Part shown: one piece after another, positions 45,103 through 54,980 of the stretch
Numbering within the stretch: position 1 is the stretch's first letter
Layout: each line of letters opens with the position of its first letter
From: Youngiibacter fragilis 232.1
GTDB taxonomy: Bacteria > Bacillota > Clostridia > Clostridiales > Clostridiaceae
Reading direction: 5' to 3'
Assembly (NCBI RefSeq): GCF_000495435.3
Contig: NZ_AXUN02000164.1
Span: forward strand, 1-61,482
Length of the DNA: 61,482 nt
Translations under genes and position numbers: made by a program
The notes under the pieces: model-generated
The model's database searches: none
The model's input: the letters and a program-made list of their open reading frames with translations, nothing else
What the model was told of the DNA's origin: nothing

Positions 45103-45122
45103 GAGTCCTCCTTTCTTCTATC

Positions 45123-45437
45123 TTATAATACTGCGTTGCAATGCTTGCAGACTCTTACCTTGGATCCGTCTTCCATTATTTTCTTGGAGATCCTGGTCAC
45201 GGACTTGCACTTTTCGCAATACAGCATCACCTTGGAGCTGTTTATCGGTGCCTCAGTGTTTATTATTCCGCCCTGCATGTTTGTCCTGCTTGGCTTCTTG
45301 TGCTTTGACACCATGTTCACGTCCTTCACCAGGACCTTGCCTACCTTGGGCATAACCGCGAGGACTTCGCTTATCTTGCCTTTGTCCTTGCCGGAAATCA
45401 CCATTACCTTGTCATTCTTTCTAACATGTACCTTCAT
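45123..45437 (-). CDS. rplX: 50S ribosomal protein L24
   Basis: 104 residues with a KOW motif (KVMVISGKDKGKISEVL). It starts assembly of the large subunit. I chose the ATG at 45437 behind GAGAGGTGG. The GTG at 45446 lies within that box. Confidence 0.98.
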   Translation of the reverse strand: MKVHVRKNDKVMVISGKDKGKISEVLAVMPKVGKVLVKDVNMVSKHKKPSRTNMQGGIINTEAPINSSKVMLYCEKCKSVTRISKKIMEDGSKVRVCKHCNAVL

Positions 45438-45455
45438 TTCTGCCACCTCTCCTTC

Positions 45456-45824
45456 TTAAAGAACTTCAGGCGCCAGCGATAGGATCTTGGAGAATTCCTT
45501 ATCCCTCAGCTCTCTGGCTACTGGCCCGAAAATACGGGTACCCTTGGGGTTCTTGTCGTCCTTTATTATTACCGCTGCGTTCTCGTCGAATCTGATATAG
45601 GATCCGTCCGGCCTTCTGACAGAGTTGACTGTCCTGACTACAACGGCCTTTACTACGTCACCCTTTTTAACAACTCCGCCTGGTGTTGCATTCTTGACGC
45701 TAGCAACTATTATATCTCCTACATGGGCATATTTCCTCTTGGATCCGCCCAGCACTCTTATACACATGATTTCTTTCGCACCTGAATTGTCAGCGACCCT
45801 CAGGATGCTCTGCTGCTGTATCAT
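45456..45824 (-). CDS. rplN: 50S ribosomal protein L14
   Basis: 122 residues, the exact usual length. It has [19 protein letters not shown] at the start and the GPVARELRD segment at the end. It forms a bridge to the 30S subunit. Confidence 0.99.
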   Translation of the reverse strand: MIQQQSILRVADNSGAKEIMCIRVLGGSKRKYAHVGDIIVASVKNATPGGVVKKGDVVKAVVVRTVNSVRRPDGSYIRFDENAAVIIKDDKNPKGTRIFGPVARELRDKEFSKILSLAPEVL

Positions 45825-45847
45825 GATTATCCTCCTTTCAGGTTCTA

Positions 45848-46102
45848 TTACTTGGCTTTCTCAACTATCTCCACAAGTCTCCATCTCTTGTCCTTGGACA
45901 ATGGCCTTGTTTCCATAATGAGGACCTTATCGTTCATGCCCGCTTCATTGTTTTCGTCGTGAGCCTTGAACTTAGTAGTTACATTTACAGTCTTACCATA
46001 AAGCGGATGTCTGATCTTAGTTGCGACAGCAACCACGATTGTCTTATCCATCTTGTCAGATACAACTACTCCGATTCTGGTCTTTCTATTGTTACGTTCC
46101 AC
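45848..46102 (-). CDS. rpsQ: 30S ribosomal protein S17
   Basis: 84 residues with an OB fold. It has [16 protein letters not shown] and [17 protein letters not shown] chose the GTG at 46102, 7 nt after AAAGGAGG. The longer frame to 46120 begins before that box. Confidence 0.98.
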   Translation of the reverse strand: MERNNRKTRIGVVVSDKMDKTIVVAVATKIRHPLYGKTVNVTTKFKAHDENNEAGMNDKVLIMETRPLSKDKRWRLVEIVEKAK

Positions 46103-46123
46103 GGATTGGCCTCCTTTCACTGA

Positions 46124-46336
46124 TTACTGCTGTATCGCCTTTATCTCTTCTTCACGGATGATTGTCTTGATCTGGGCGATGGATTTCTTTACTTCCTTGA
46201 TTCTCATTGGGTTCTCTAGCTGCCCTGTAGCAAGCTGGAATCTTAAGTTGAACAGTTCCTCCTTAAGATCATGAAGCTTCTCAACTAGATCTGCCGAACC
46301 AGAGGTTCTAAGATTATTCAGGTCTCTAGCCTTCAT
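46124..46336 (-). CDS. rpmC: 50S ribosomal protein L29
   Basis: 70 residues, two helices. It has [19 protein letters not shown] and the end [12 protein letters not shown]. Its ATG overlaps the rplP stop (TAATG). Confidence 0.99.
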   Translation of the reverse strand: MKARDLNNLRTSGSADLVEKLHDLKEELFNLRFQLATGQLENPMRIKEVKKSIAQIKTIIREEEIKAIQQ

Positions 46337-46770
46337 TATTCTTCACCACCCATTTCTTCAAAATCTTTCTTAGTGACGAACTTAGCTGATATAGGAAGCT
46401 TGTGTGAAGCAAGTCTCATTGCCTCCCTGGCCTTTTCTTCGTCTACTCCTGAAAGCTCAAACAGAACTCTGCCTGGCTTTACTACTGCTACCCAGTGGTC
46501 AACAGCTCCCTTACCGGAACCCATTCTCGTCTCAGCTGGCTTAGCTGTTACAGGCTTGTCAGGGAATATCTTTATCCAGAGCTGTCCGCCCCTCTTTATG
46601 TATCTGTTTATTGCTATTCTGGCTGCCTCTATCTGGTTGGAAGTTATCCATCCGCATTCTGTAGCCTGAATTCCAAAATCTCCATATGCAAGGAAGTTAC
46701 CTCTGGTAGCCTTTCCCTTCATCCTGCCTCTCTGCACCTTACGATGTTTTACTCTCTTAGGCATTAACAT
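46336..46770 (-). CDS. rplP: 50S ribosomal protein L16
   Basis: 144 residues. It has [27 protein letters not shown]-type [14 protein letters not shown] and [18 protein letters not shown]. It sits near the A site and organises the tRNA path. Confidence 0.99.
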   Translation of the reverse strand: MLMPKRVKHRKVQRGRMKGKATRGNFLAYGDFGIQATECGWITSNQIEAARIAINRYIKRGGQLWIKIFPDKPVTAKPAETRMGSGKGAVDHWVAVVKPGRVLFELSGVDEEKAREAMRLASHKLPISAKFVTKKDFEEMGGEE

Positions 46771-46800
46771 GTCGAAATTCCTCCTTTCTTCGTCTATTGA

Positions 46801-47466
46801 CTATGCGTTCTTCTCTTCTGCCTTTACTTTCTTGGTTGGGAGAACTTCGCCCTTATAGACCCATACCTTAACACCTATTTTTCCATAGGTAGTGTTGGCT
46901 TCTGCAAATCCGTACTGTATGTCCGCCCTAAGTGTCTGAAGCGGAATGGTTCCTTCATGGTAAGTCTCGCTTCTTGCGATTTCTGCTCCGCCAAGTCTTC
47001 CGGCACACATGGTCTTGACACCCTTTGCGCCTACTCTCATGGCTCTCTGTATTGTCTGCTTCATAGCCCTTCTGAAGGATATCCTCTTCTCGAGCTGTGC
47101 TGCTATGTTCTCAGCCATAAGCTGTGCGTCCTGGTCAGTGTTCCTTACCTCAACGATGTTGAGAAGGAGTGTCTTGTCCTTGACGAGTGGCTGCATTTCC
47201 TTCTTGAGCGCTTCAATTCCTGAACCACCCCTGCCGATGATCACTCCCGGCTTTGCAGTGTGGATGTTGAGCTTTACTCTCTTGGCTGCTCTTTCTATCT
47301 CAACACTGGATATTCCGGCATTGAAAAGTCTAGCCTTGACGAACTTTCTTATTGCCTGGTCTTCTACAAGGTTGTCTGCAAATATCTTCTTGTCTGCATA
47401 CCATCTTGCATTCCAGTCTTTTATCACGCCGACCCTGAGACCGTGTGGATTAACTTTCTGTCCCAC
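46801..47466 (-). CDS. rpsC: 30S ribosomal protein S3
   Basis: 221 residues. The start is GTG with [16 protein letters not shown] domain has the [15 protein letters not shown] loop. The C-terminal domain has [12 protein letters not shown]. It lines the mRNA entry channel. Confidence 0.99.
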   Translation of the reverse strand: MGQKVNPHGLRVGVIKDWNARWYADKKIFADNLVEDQAIRKFVKARLFNAGISSVEIERAAKRVKLNIHTAKPGVIIGRGGSGIEALKKEMQPLVKDKTLLLNIVEVRNTDQDAQLMAENIAAQLEKRISFRRAMKQTIQRAMRVGAKGVKTMCAGRLGGAEIARSETYHEGTIPLQTLRADIQYGFAEANTTYGKIGVKVWVYKGEVLPTKKVKAEEKNA

Positions 47467-47484
47467 TATTCTTTCCTCCTTCTA

Positions 47485-47820
47485 CTAAGCTCTTTCCTTG
47501 ACAACCACTGTTACGTGTGTGGTCCTCTTGAGAATCCTGAACGCCCTGCCCTGTGCATGGGGCCTGAATCTCTTAAGTGATGGGCCGGGTCCTGCGAAGG
47601 CCTCTGAAACAAACAGGTTGTCCCTTGAAAGGTCCATGTTGTTCTCAGCGTTTGCTACTGCAGACTTAAGAACCTTTGAAACCACTTCAGCGGCGTCCTT
47701 TGGAGTATATTCAAGCACTGCAAGTGCTTCAGTCACATTCTTTCCTCTGATTATGTCAAGAACTATTCCAATCTTCATCGGTGACATTCTGACATATTTT
47801 GCTATGGCTCTAGCTTCCAT
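47485..47820 (-). CDS. rplV: 50S ribosomal protein L22
   Basis: 111 residues. It has [19 protein letters not shown] and the long loop ([19 protein letters not shown]) that reaches into the exit tunnel. Confidence 0.99.
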   Translation of the reverse strand: MEARAIAKYVRMSPMKIGIVLDIIRGKNVTEALAVLEYTPKDAAEVVSKVLKSAVANAENNMDLSRDNLFVSEAFAGPGPSLKRFRPHAQGRAFRILKRTTHVTVVVKERA

Positions 47821-47850
47821 TAATGATCCTCCTTTCGATAACCTCTCTGA

Positions 47851-48129
47851 TTATCTAACCTTTGACTTCTTCTCGCTGACATGTCCCCTGTAGGTTCTGG
47901 TAAGCGCGAACTCGCCAAGCTTGTGTCCAACCATGTCCTCTGATATGTAAACCGGTACGTGCTTTCTTCCGTCGTGGACAGCTATCGTATGCCCGATCAT
48001 CTCCGGGAATATTGTTGAACTTCTTGACCAGGTCTTAACAACCTTCTTTTCACCGGTTTTGTTCATGTCTACTATCTTCTTCATCAGGCTTTCTGCTACG
48101 AAAGGTCCCTTTTTGATTGATCTACTCAC
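47851..48129 (-). CDS. rpsS: 30S ribosomal protein S19
   Basis: 92 residues. The start is GTG ([10 protein letters not shown]). It has [29 protein letters not shown]. It lies in the 30S head with S13. Confidence 0.99.
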   Translation of the reverse strand: MSRSIKKGPFVAESLMKKIVDMNKTGEKKVVKTWSRSSTIFPEMIGHTIAVHDGRKHVPVYISEDMVGHKLGEFALTRTYRGHVSEKKSKVR

Positions 48130-48179
48130 TATTTGTTATCCTCCCTTCGAGAATTGTCTGGATCAAACAGGATAATGGG

Positions 48180-48205
48180 GCTCTTCCCGCAAGGGAAGAG
48201 GCCTT
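48180..48205. other. Hairpin between rplB and rpsS
   Basis: Arms GGCTCTTCCC and GGGAAGAGGCC (about 48180-48203) form a GC-rich stem with a tiny loop between the rplB stop and rpsS. No T-tract follows, so it is more likely an mRNA processing or stability element than a terminator. Confidence 0.5.
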
Positions 48206-48210
48206 TATTC

Positions 48211-49041
48211 CTACTTTGTCCTGCCCTTTATGATAAGTCTGTCGGAATACTTCTTGTGCTTCCTGGTCTTGTATCCAAGAGCAGGCTTGCCCCATGGAGT
48301 AAGCGGAGCAGGTCTTCCTATCGGGGACTTTCCTTCTCCACCACCGTGTGGATGGTCTACAGGGTTCATGACAGAACCTCTGACTGTAGGTCTGATTCCA
48401 AGATGCCTTGTTCTTCCTGCCTTACCGAGGTTTATGATTCCATGTGTGGAGTTCGATACAGTTCCTATTGTAGCCCTGCACTCTATCCTTACATATCTCA
48501 TCTCTCCCGATGGGAGTCTCAGTGTAGCGTAGTTTCCTTCCTTAGCCATAAGCTGTGCGGAAGTACCTGCTGACCTTACCATCTGTGCTCCCTTGCCGGC
48601 AGCAAGCTCGATGTTGTGGATCACGGTACCGACTGGGATGTTCTTGAGAGGAAGCGCATTACCGATCTTGATGTCGGCATTTACTCCAGACTCTATTACA
48701 TCTCCAACCTTTATACCCTGTGGAGCGATGATGTATCTCTTGTCTCCATCAAGATAAACTACAAGAGCTATATAAGCGGACCTGTTCGGATCGTACTCAA
48801 TTGTCGCGATCCTTCCCTTGACTCCGTCCTTGCTTCTCTTGAAGTCGATTATTCTGTAGTTCTGCTTAGCTCCACCACCGTGGTGCCTAACAGTTATCTT
48901 ACCCTGAGCGTTCCTTCCTCCAGATCTCTTCTTCGGTTCGAGAAGGGATTTCTGAGGCACGTTGGTCGTGATCTCTTCAAAAGTGCTCACGGTCATGTGT
49001 CTTCTTGAAGGGGTGGTAGGTTTGTAACCCTTAATTGCCAT
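48211..49041 (-). CDS. rplB: 50S ribosomal protein L2
   Basis: 276 residues. The basic N-terminus is followed by an OB/SH3 core. The conserved [18 protein letters not shown] loop, with the histidine near the peptidyl transferase centre, is intact. Confidence 0.99.
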   Translation of the reverse strand: MAIKGYKPTTPSRRHMTVSTFEEITTNVPQKSLLEPKKRSGGRNAQGKITVRHHGGGAKQNYRIIDFKRSKDGVKGRIATIEYDPNRSAYIALVVYLDGDKRYIIAPQGIKVGDVIESGVNADIKIGNALPLKNIPVGTVIHNIELAAGKGAQMVRSAGTSAQLMAKEGNYATLRLPSGEMRYVRIECRATIGTVSNSTHGIINLGKAGRTRHLGIRPTVRGSVMNPVDHPHGGGEGKSPIGRPAPLTPWGKPALGYKTRKHKKYSDRLIIKGRTK

Positions 49042-49070
49042 TTGTGATTATCCTCCTTGTTTAACTTATC

Positions 49071-49090
49071 TGGCCGGACGATTCCGGCCA
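49071..49090. other. Hairpin between rplW and rplB
   Basis: TGGCCGGA and TCCGGCCA form an 8-bp GC-rich stem with a 4-nt loop in the 66-nt rplW-rplB gap. No T-tract follows. It is a probable mRNA stability or translation element. Confidence 0.5.
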
Positions 49091-49107
49091 ATATGGGACC
49101 ATAGGTC

Positions 49108-49404
49108 TTAGTTCATGTTGTCGAAGAACTCTATGGTCTTGCTTGATTCGGTGAGTGTGACGATGGCTTTCTTTGTGTCAGCCCTCTTACCTATGTGCAC
49201 TCCGACCCTCTTCACTTTTCCAAGTGATTTGATGGTCCTGACTTCTGCAACTTCGACACCGAATACTTCCTCAACGGCCCTCTTTATCTGGACCTTGTTG
49301 GCAAGCGGATGGACTATGAAGGTGTACTTCTTTTCCCCCATTGCTGCCATTGACTTTTCGGTTATTACCGGCTTTCTCAATATGTCATAAGCTTCGAGTT
49401 TCAT
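49108..49404 (-). CDS. rplW: 50S ribosomal protein L23
   Basis: 98 residues. It has [15 protein letters not shown] and [25 protein letters not shown]. It sits at the exit tunnel and docks trigger factor and SRP. Its ATG overlaps the rplD stop by 1 nt. Confidence 0.99.
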   Translation of the reverse strand: MKLEAYDILRKPVITEKSMAAMGEKKYTFIVHPLANKVQIKRAVEEVFGVEVAEVRTIKSLGKVKRVGVHIGKRADTKKAIVTLTESSKTIEFFDNMN

Positions 49405-50024
49405 TATGCGTACACCTCCTCAATCTTGGATACTGCATCCTTTGTGATTATGAGCTTCTCGTACTTGAGAAGGTCATATACGTTTATGTTGTTTACAGGC
49501 ATAACTGAAACACCTTCGATGTTCCTTGCTGACTTATAAACATTCTGGTTTGACTCAAGAGTCACTATGAGGGCCTTCTTTGCTTCGAAAGCTCCAAGCA
49601 TCTTGACTATGGTCTTTGTCTTTGGAGCATCAAGAGCCAGGCTCTCGAGAACCACGATGTTGTTGTCCTGTACCTTTACGGTGAGGGCTGACTTCATCGC
49701 TACCCTTCTCATGCTCTTCGGAAGGGACATCCTGTACTCCCTTGGCTTAGGTGCGAATACTACTCCACCCTTTACCCACTGCGGAGATCTTGTTGAACCC
49801 TGCCTTGCTCTTCCTGTTCCCTTCTGTCTCCACGGCTTCTTTCCGCCGCCCCTTACTTCTGCCCTGGTCTTCGATGACTGTGTGCCCTGCCTCTTGTTGG
49901 CGAGCTGTGCAACGACTACCTGGTGAAGAACTGATGTGTTGACCTCAACGTTGAATACTGACTCATTGAGAGCGAGTTCTCCAACCTTGTTACCTTCCAT
50001 ATTGAATAATCCTACTGTAGGCAT
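49404..50024 (-). CDS. rplD: 50S ribosomal protein L4
   Basis: 206 residues. It has [32 protein letters not shown] (the tunnel loop) and [12 protein letters not shown]. In several bacteria L4 represses the S10 operon through its leader. A structured leader is present upstream of rpsJ. Confidence 0.99.
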   Translation of the reverse strand: MPTVGLFNMEGNKVGELALNESVFNVEVNTSVLHQVVVAQLANKRQGTQSSKTRAEVRGGGKKPWRQKGTGRARQGSTRSPQWVKGGVVFAPKPREYRMSLPKSMRRVAMKSALTVKVQDNNIVVLESLALDAPKTKTIVKMLGAFEAKKALIVTLESNQNVYKSARNIEGVSVMPVNNINVYDLLKYEKLIITKDAVSKIEEVYA

Positions 50025-50052
50025 TATGTATCCTCCTTTCTCCTAAAGATCC

Positions 50053-50679
50053 TTATGCCTTGACACTATTTCTGATTACAACGACGCCCTTGTTTGGTCC
50101 TGGCACGCCGCCCTTTATCAGAATAACGTTCTTCTCTGGCATAACTTTGACAACCTCAAGATTTAGAACAGTCGTATTGACATGTCCCATGTGTCCTGGC
50201 ATCTTCTTGTTCTTGAATGTCCTGGACGGTGACGATGACGCACCCATGGAGCCAACGGCCCTGTGGAACTTTGAACCGTGTGTCTCAGGTCCTCTGTGGA
50301 AGTTCCATTTCTTGATTACGCCTGCGAATCCCTTACCCTTTGAAAGACCGGATACATCAACCTTCTCGCCTGCGGCGAAAGTGTCAACCTTTATTTCGGA
50401 ACCAACTTCCAATGAGCTGTTTTCGAGCCTGAGCTCCTTAAGAAGTCTCTTTACAGGCACTCCTGCCTTCTTGAACTGGCCCTGTCTTGGCTTGTTCACG
50501 AGCTTCTCCCTTATTTCTCCGAAGCCTACCTGCACTGCAGCATAGCCTTCCTTTTCAACTGTCTTAACCTGGACTACCACATTCGGGATAGCTTCGATGA
50601 CAGTTACTGGAACGACTTTTCCATTCTCATCGAATATCTGGGTCATTCCGATCTTCTTACCGATGATCGCTTTCTTCAT
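50053..50679 (-). CDS. rplC: 50S ribosomal protein L3
   Basis: 208 residues. It has [24 protein letters not shown] at the start and the [20 protein letters not shown] loop. It is an early-assembly protein near the peptidyl transferase centre. Confidence 0.99.
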   Translation of the reverse strand: MKKAIIGKKIGMTQIFDENGKVVPVTVIEAIPNVVVQVKTVEKEGYAAVQVGFGEIREKLVNKPRQGQFKKAGVPVKRLLKELRLENSSLEVGSEIKVDTFAAGEKVDVSGLSKGKGFAGVIKKWNFHRGPETHGSKFHRAVGSMGASSSPSRTFKNKKMPGHMGHVNTTVLNLEVVKVMPEKNVILIKGGVPGPNKGVVVIRNSVKA

Positions 50680-50759
50680 TTTCTTACCTCCAAACTAATT
50701 AGCGGATCGCAACAACTTGTGCGGTCATAACAGTCCATAGAGTCATCTACAAACCATTC

Positions 50760-51068
50760 CTACAGCTTTATCTCGATGTCGACTCCTGCCGGCAGGTCAA
50801 GTCTCATGAGGGCGTCAACTGTCTTCGGTGAAGGATTGACGATGTCGATGAGTCTCTTGTGGGTCCTGAGCTCAAACTGCTCTCTGGAATCCTTGTACTT
50901 GTGTACTGCCCTGAGTATTGTGATGATCTCCTTCTCCGTAGGAAGGGGAACTGGTCCGACTACCTTGGCTCCTGTGTTCTTTGCAGTCTCCACAATCCTC
51001 TCGGCCGACTGGTCGAGTACGCTGTGATCAAATGCCTTGAGTCTGATTCTGATCTTCTGCTTTGCCAT
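50760..51068 (-). CDS. rpsJ: 30S ribosomal protein S10
   Basis: 102 residues. It has [26 protein letters not shown] and the end [14 protein letters not shown]10 (NusE) also takes part in antitermination. It is the first gene of the S10-spc-alpha cluster. No tuf or fusA gene precedes it here. Confidence 0.99.
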   Translation of the reverse strand: MAKQKIRIRLKAFDHSVLDQSAERIVETAKNTGAKVVGPVPLPTEKEIITILRAVHKYKDSREQFELRTHKRLIDIVNPSPKTVDALMRLDLPAGVDIEIKL

Positions 51069-51269
51069 TTTTTTACCTCCTTTGTCTTGTACGATATACT
51101 TCTAACGCACAACAGCTGGTATCCATACACTCTTCCGGGTGTTTCATGCAATCATGGCGCACCTTAAGACATGACGATACCATCGCCCAGGTTCTCGACC
51201 CGGACATGCTCATCAAGAATTAACCTGTAAAGTCCAGCAACCTCTTGAATCATCGCTGTTCGCCTTAAC
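51069..51269 (-). promoter_or_regulatory. Long structured leader of the S10 operon
   Basis: About 200 nt of untranslated RNA separate the proximal promoter from rpsJ. A strong hairpin at 51188-51227 pairs CAGG...TTCTTGA with TCGAGAA...CCTG. GATGGTATCGTC-type repeats lie next to it. A leader of this size often mediates control by a ribosomal protein such as L4. I could not match it to a named leader family. Confidence 0.5.
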
Positions 51270-51275
51270 CATAAC

Positions 51276-51304
51276 ATTATATGATATTACGGCTATGGAT
51301 TCAA
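51276..51304 (-). promoter_or_regulatory. Proximal promoter of the S10 operon
   Basis: On the minus strand TTGAAT (51304-51299), a 17-bp spacer and TATAAT (51281-51276). Confidence 0.8.
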
Positions 51305-51362
51305 TAGAATTTTTATGAATTATGGCTTTTTCATAAAAAATATACTATGGCGCATCTTTTCT

Positions 51363-51391
51363 ATTGTACAAAAAAATATTTGACCATGCAA
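51363..51391 (-). promoter_or_regulatory. Distal promoter of the S10 operon
   Basis: On the minus strand TTGCAT (51391-51386), a 17-bp spacer and TACAAT (51368-51363), 87 bp upstream of the proximal promoter. AT-rich tracts around it could act as UP elements. Confidence 0.65.
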
Positions 51392-51478
51392 CAAAATTTT
51401 AATTTATTTTATTAGGACTATTAAACCACACCCAACCGGTTTCCCGCCCCCTCAAATCCTGATAAACGGAGTAAAAAA

Positions 51479-51500
51479 TCCCTGCAGCCTTCTGCAGGGA
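51479..51500 (-). terminator. Terminator after the ABC exporter genes
   Basis: A 9-bp stem TCCCTGCAG/CTGCAGGGA with a 4-nt loop, followed by TTTTTTACTC on the minus strand. Confidence 0.9.
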
Positions 51501-51532
51501 AACCTAAGTACATCTTTATCCGTTATTTTAGA

Positions 51533-53176
51533 TCATTGCAGGACTCCAGCCCTCTCAAGCAGTGATGAGGCTCCCTTTCCTGATATCCTTATGATGTCGT
51601 CGTAAAGAGATTTGTTTTCATCAATAACCACATGGCTGACATTTATGACAGTAAGGTCCTCTATCATGAGGATGGTCCTTTCGATATCCCTCGCAGTGTT
51701 GTAGTCAAGGCTTGCAAATGCCTCATCAAGCAGAAGTATGTCAGATTTGGACAGCAGCGCCCTTGCAAGGGCTATCCTGCCCTTCTCTCCTCCAGAAATG
51801 TTCCTTCCGTTGTCTTCAAGCACCGTGTCAAGGCCCTCAGGAAGATTCACAATGAAGTCAGTGAGCCCTGCAGCACTCGCGGCTGACTCGATCGCATCAG
51901 AGTCCGCCTCACGGTATAGTGTCAGATTGTTCCTCAATGAATCGTCAAATATGAATATCCTCTGCTCCACATTTGCAATACGCCTGAACCAGCTGTCCTT
52001 GCGTATTGACTTGAGCTTCATTCCATCCACAAGTATATCTCCGCCATCCACATAGAAGTACTTCCTCAGAAGTCTCAGGAGGGTTGATTTGCCGCCGCCG
52101 CTTGGACCAACGACAAGGTACTTCCCGCCTTTCCTGAATGAAAGGTCAAGGTCCATGAAGACCTCATTTTCACCATATGAGAAGCTTGCCTTCTCTATTT
52201 CAATCGTTCCCTTGAATTCATCGATCTCATCAGTCTCAATATTTTCACTGGTGTTCTTCAGTGATTCCTCAAGCGACCTGAAAAGAGGCTTTGAAGATAT
52301 TATCTTAGGATACAGCTCTCCTGCCATCTGAAGCGGCCTCATCATCCTCTCTGAATTGTTGACTATAAGGATGACTCCTCCCAGCGTTATCTCACCCTTG
52401 ATGGCGTAATAGACTGACGTCGCGATTATTCCCATGAACACGAGTGTCATCGTACCGTTCTGGAATGCATATATGTAAGTTGAGTACTTGTCTATCTGGA
52501 AGCTCTTTTCCTGAAGCTTCCTGGACCTTTTACCGAAATCCTCAGTGACCTTCTCATAGAGGTTGTTTGCCCTGACTATCCTGAATGCATTGAGTACCTC
52601 GCTGGTGTATGTGGTATAGGCCTCATAAAGCTTGCTCCTTTCACCGAACAGCTTTTTCAAAGGCTTTGATACGACACTTGAAAGTATACCCATGACTAGT
52701 GTCAGTCCGATTATAAGGAACAGTATCCTTCCGCTCACCCCTGCAATGATCACTGCAAAAACAAAGAACGATGCAAATGCAAGGGAAAGCTCAAACAATG
52801 CATCTATGAAATTCGTATCTATAGTGTTCATGTCATTGGTTATATTCGAAACATACCGTGCGCTGCTCTCATTGTTGAATTCGTTGATGTTCTTCCTGAA
52901 GACCCTCTGAAGGTAATCCTTCTTCAACCTCAGGTTGGCGTCTCTCCTGTAAAAGCCCTTGAGCACGGAAAGGATCGTGTTTGTCACAAGAACCCCTGTG
53001 GCTAGTAATGATATTATTACAACTTCGCCCATGAAGCCTTCTCCGTTCCTGTAGAAGGCGACGTCTATGATGTCCTTGATATGGAGGTTAAGCAAGCCCT
53101 CGACAACGGCAGTCGCTATTCCCGACAGCAGCGCTATGGCCATGAGTGGCAAGGCCTTTAGGTATGACTTCTTCAT
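51533..53176 (-). CDS. ABC exporter, second half-transporter
   Basis: 547 residues. Six N-terminal membrane helices (type I exporter domain) are followed by an ATPase with Walker A GPSGGGKST, signature ISGGEKGRIALARAL, Walker B ILLLDEAFASLD and the switch His in NVSHVV. It overlaps the first half-transporter gene by 4 nt, so the two almost surely form a heterodimer. Both ATP sites keep the catalytic glutamate. The substrate is unknown. No peptide, peptidase domain or regulator lies nearby. Confidence 0.92.
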   Translation of the reverse strand: MKKSYLKALPLMAIALLSGIATAVVEGLLNLHIKDIIDVAFYRNGEGFMGEVVIISLLATGVLVTNTILSVLKGFYRRDANLRLKKDYLQRVFRKNINEFNNESSARYVSNITNDMNTIDTNFIDALFELSLAFASFFVFAVIIAGVSGRILFLIIGLTLVMGILSSVVSKPLKKLFGERSKLYEAYTTYTSEVLNAFRIVRANNLYEKVTEDFGKRSRKLQEKSFQIDKYSTYIYAFQNGTMTLVFMGIIATSVYYAIKGEITLGGVILIVNNSERMMRPLQMAGELYPKIISSKPLFRSLEESLKNTSENIETDEIDEFKGTIEIEKASFSYGENEVFMDLDLSFRKGGKYLVVGPSGGGKSTLLRLLRKYFYVDGGDILVDGMKLKSIRKDSWFRRIANVEQRIFIFDDSLRNNLTLYREADSDAIESAASAAGLTDFIVNLPEGLDTVLEDNGRNISGGEKGRIALARALLSKSDILLLDEAFASLDYNTARDIERTILMIEDLTVINVSHVVIDENKSLYDDIIRISGKGASSLLERAGVLQ

Positions 53177-54813
53177 GACTCCACCCCCGACAGGTACTCG
53201 GACGTTGTCATCTCCCTGACCTTCCCGTTGACTATTTCAATTACATGGTCGTACTTCTCCGTAACTCCCGGATAGAACCTGTGCGATACCGCGACTACAG
53301 TCGTGTCAAGTGAAAGCATGGTATCTTCCACGAGCCTTCCAAGGGTTTCATCAAGCGCTGATGTTATCTCATCAGCGAAGAGTATGTCAGGCTTCCTTAT
53401 TATGGCCCTTGCTATGGAGATCCTCTGCCTCTCCCCTCCTGATATGTTCTTTCCGTTCTCCTCTATGACCTCGTCAAGTCCGTTTGCCTTTGATGAGATG
53501 AATGATTCGAGCCCTGCTCCCCTTGCCGCCTCCATTATCTCCTCGTCAGTGTATGGCTTGTAGAGTGCTATGTTGTTCCTTATGGTATCCTCGAACAGGA
53601 ATACATCCTGATACACGAAGCTTGCCTTTTCATTGAAGCTCTTCTCGGAAATCTCACAAAGGTCGGTTCCGTCCACAAGCACCACTCCCTCCGATGGCTC
53701 CGCCACCTTGGGCAGGAGGTTCATCAGCGTTGACTTGCCCGCACCGCTAGCACCTTTAATAAGATACTTCCTGCCTTTCATGAGCTTGAACGACGCATCC
53801 TTTAGTATCATCCTGTCGCCATAGTAGAAGGACAGGCTGTTCGCTTCAATCGCATTACAGAAATTGAAGGGTTCAGTACCAGAAGTTCCATCCTCCACAT
53901 CCTTTGACAGTATCCTTTCCACGACCTTGGCATGCGATTCAGCCTCGTTCATCAGCGGCATTGCCTCGGTGATAGGCCATATCATGGAATTCGCTATGGT
54001 CACTGTGAAGAATATCCTTGCAAGGTCAGCCCCTTCCATCATGAATGAAAGCACATAGACAAGCAGCAATATGAATACTATGGTTCCGATAAGGAACGAG
54101 AACTTCCTCTGCCAGTATGTGAATACAGCGAACCTGAACTTCTTCTTTTCAACCATGTCAACCTCCCTCATGGTGTTATGAAGGAACCTGTCCTCGATCC
54201 TGTTGAGCTTCAGTATCTCAAGTCCGGAGAAGGTGTTTGATACGCTTACAGTGAAATGCTCGCTGCTCTTCTGTACCTCTGCCTGCATTGCTACAGTCTT
54301 CTTCTGGAACAGCCTGTTGATCCAGTATACTGCAACTGACAAAGCCAGCATCATGAGAGCCAGTCTCCAGTCCATGAACAGCAGTATGAGCAATGCGGCG
54401 AAGTAAGTAGTCATGAGGAAAATGATGTTAAGTATTGAATAGAAGAATCCGTTCTCGAAGTTGTTTATGTCATTGACAAGGTTCGAAATATACTCGCTCC
54501 TGAGTTTCCTGTTGAATGACCTGTAGGATTTCGTGATTATGGTATCGAATGCTGCGTTCCTAATATAGAGTATGGTATCCTTCATGAATCCGATCCTCTT
54601 GAACCTGGAGAACACGAAGAGGACCTGGCCTAACACAGCCTGACCTGCCATAAGCCCGATAAGCAGATAGAACCTTCCCATATTCTTTGTCTGCACAAGG
54701 CCTACCAGATTGGAGAAGATGATATTGCTAACTATGACATCCTCCACAAAAAGTGTTGATGCCAGCACATATATTATGAACGCCTTCTTGTTCCTCAGCA
54801 GTATCTCCTTCAT
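53173..54813 (-). CDS. ABC exporter, first half-transporter
   Basis: 546 residues with the same layout: six helices, then Walker A GASGAGKST, signature ISGGERQRISIARAI, Walker B ILFADEITSALD and His in AVSHRFYP. GGGGGTGA precedes the ATG. It is the first gene of a two-gene operon with its own promoter. Drug, lipid or peptide export are all possible. Confidence 0.92.
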   Translation of the reverse strand: MKEILLRNKKAFIIYVLASTLFVEDVIVSNIIFSNLVGLVQTKNMGRFYLLIGLMAGQAVLGQVLFVFSRFKRIGFMKDTILYIRNAAFDTIITKSYRSFNRKLRSEYISNLVNDINNFENGFFYSILNIIFLMTTYFAALLILLFMDWRLALMMLALSVAVYWINRLFQKKTVAMQAEVQKSSEHFTVSVSNTFSGLEILKLNRIEDRFLHNTMREVDMVEKKKFRFAVFTYWQRKFSFLIGTIVFILLLVYVLSFMMEGADLARIFFTVTIANSMIWPITEAMPLMNEAESHAKVVERILSKDVEDGTSGTEPFNFCNAIEANSLSFYYGDRMILKDASFKLMKGRKYLIKGASGAGKSTLMNLLPKVAEPSEGVVLVDGTDLCEISEKSFNEKASFVYQDVFLFEDTIRNNIALYKPYTDEEIMEAARGAGLESFISSKANGLDEVIEENGKNISGGERQRISIARAIIRKPDILFADEITSALDETLGRLVEDTMLSLDTTVVAVSHRFYPGVTEKYDHVIEIVNGKVREMTTSEYLSGVES

Positions 54814-54899
54814 AAGTCACCCCCAGAAGAATTGTCTTTCACTATTACACCATGCATGATATCAGATTCGAGCCCGAAAATGATTACATTCCAATTTCT

Positions 54900-54927
54900 A
54901 TTGTACATATATATCCTGCAATGTCAC
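54900..54927 (-). promoter_or_regulatory. Promoter of the ABC exporter operon
   Basis: On the minus strand GTGACA (54927-54922), a 16-bp spacer and TACAAT (54905-54900). Confidence 0.6.
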
Positions 54928-54962
54928 TCGATTCATCAGATTTTAATCTGGAAAAGAAAAAA

Positions 54963-54978
54963 GACAGGTTTCCCTGTC
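54963..54978 (-). terminator. Terminator after the HAD/MBL gene pair
   Basis: Stem GACAGG/CCTGTC with the GAAA tetraloop, followed by TTTTTTCTTTT on the minus strand, directly after the metallo-hydrolase stop. Confidence 0.88.
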
Positions 54979-54980
54979 CA

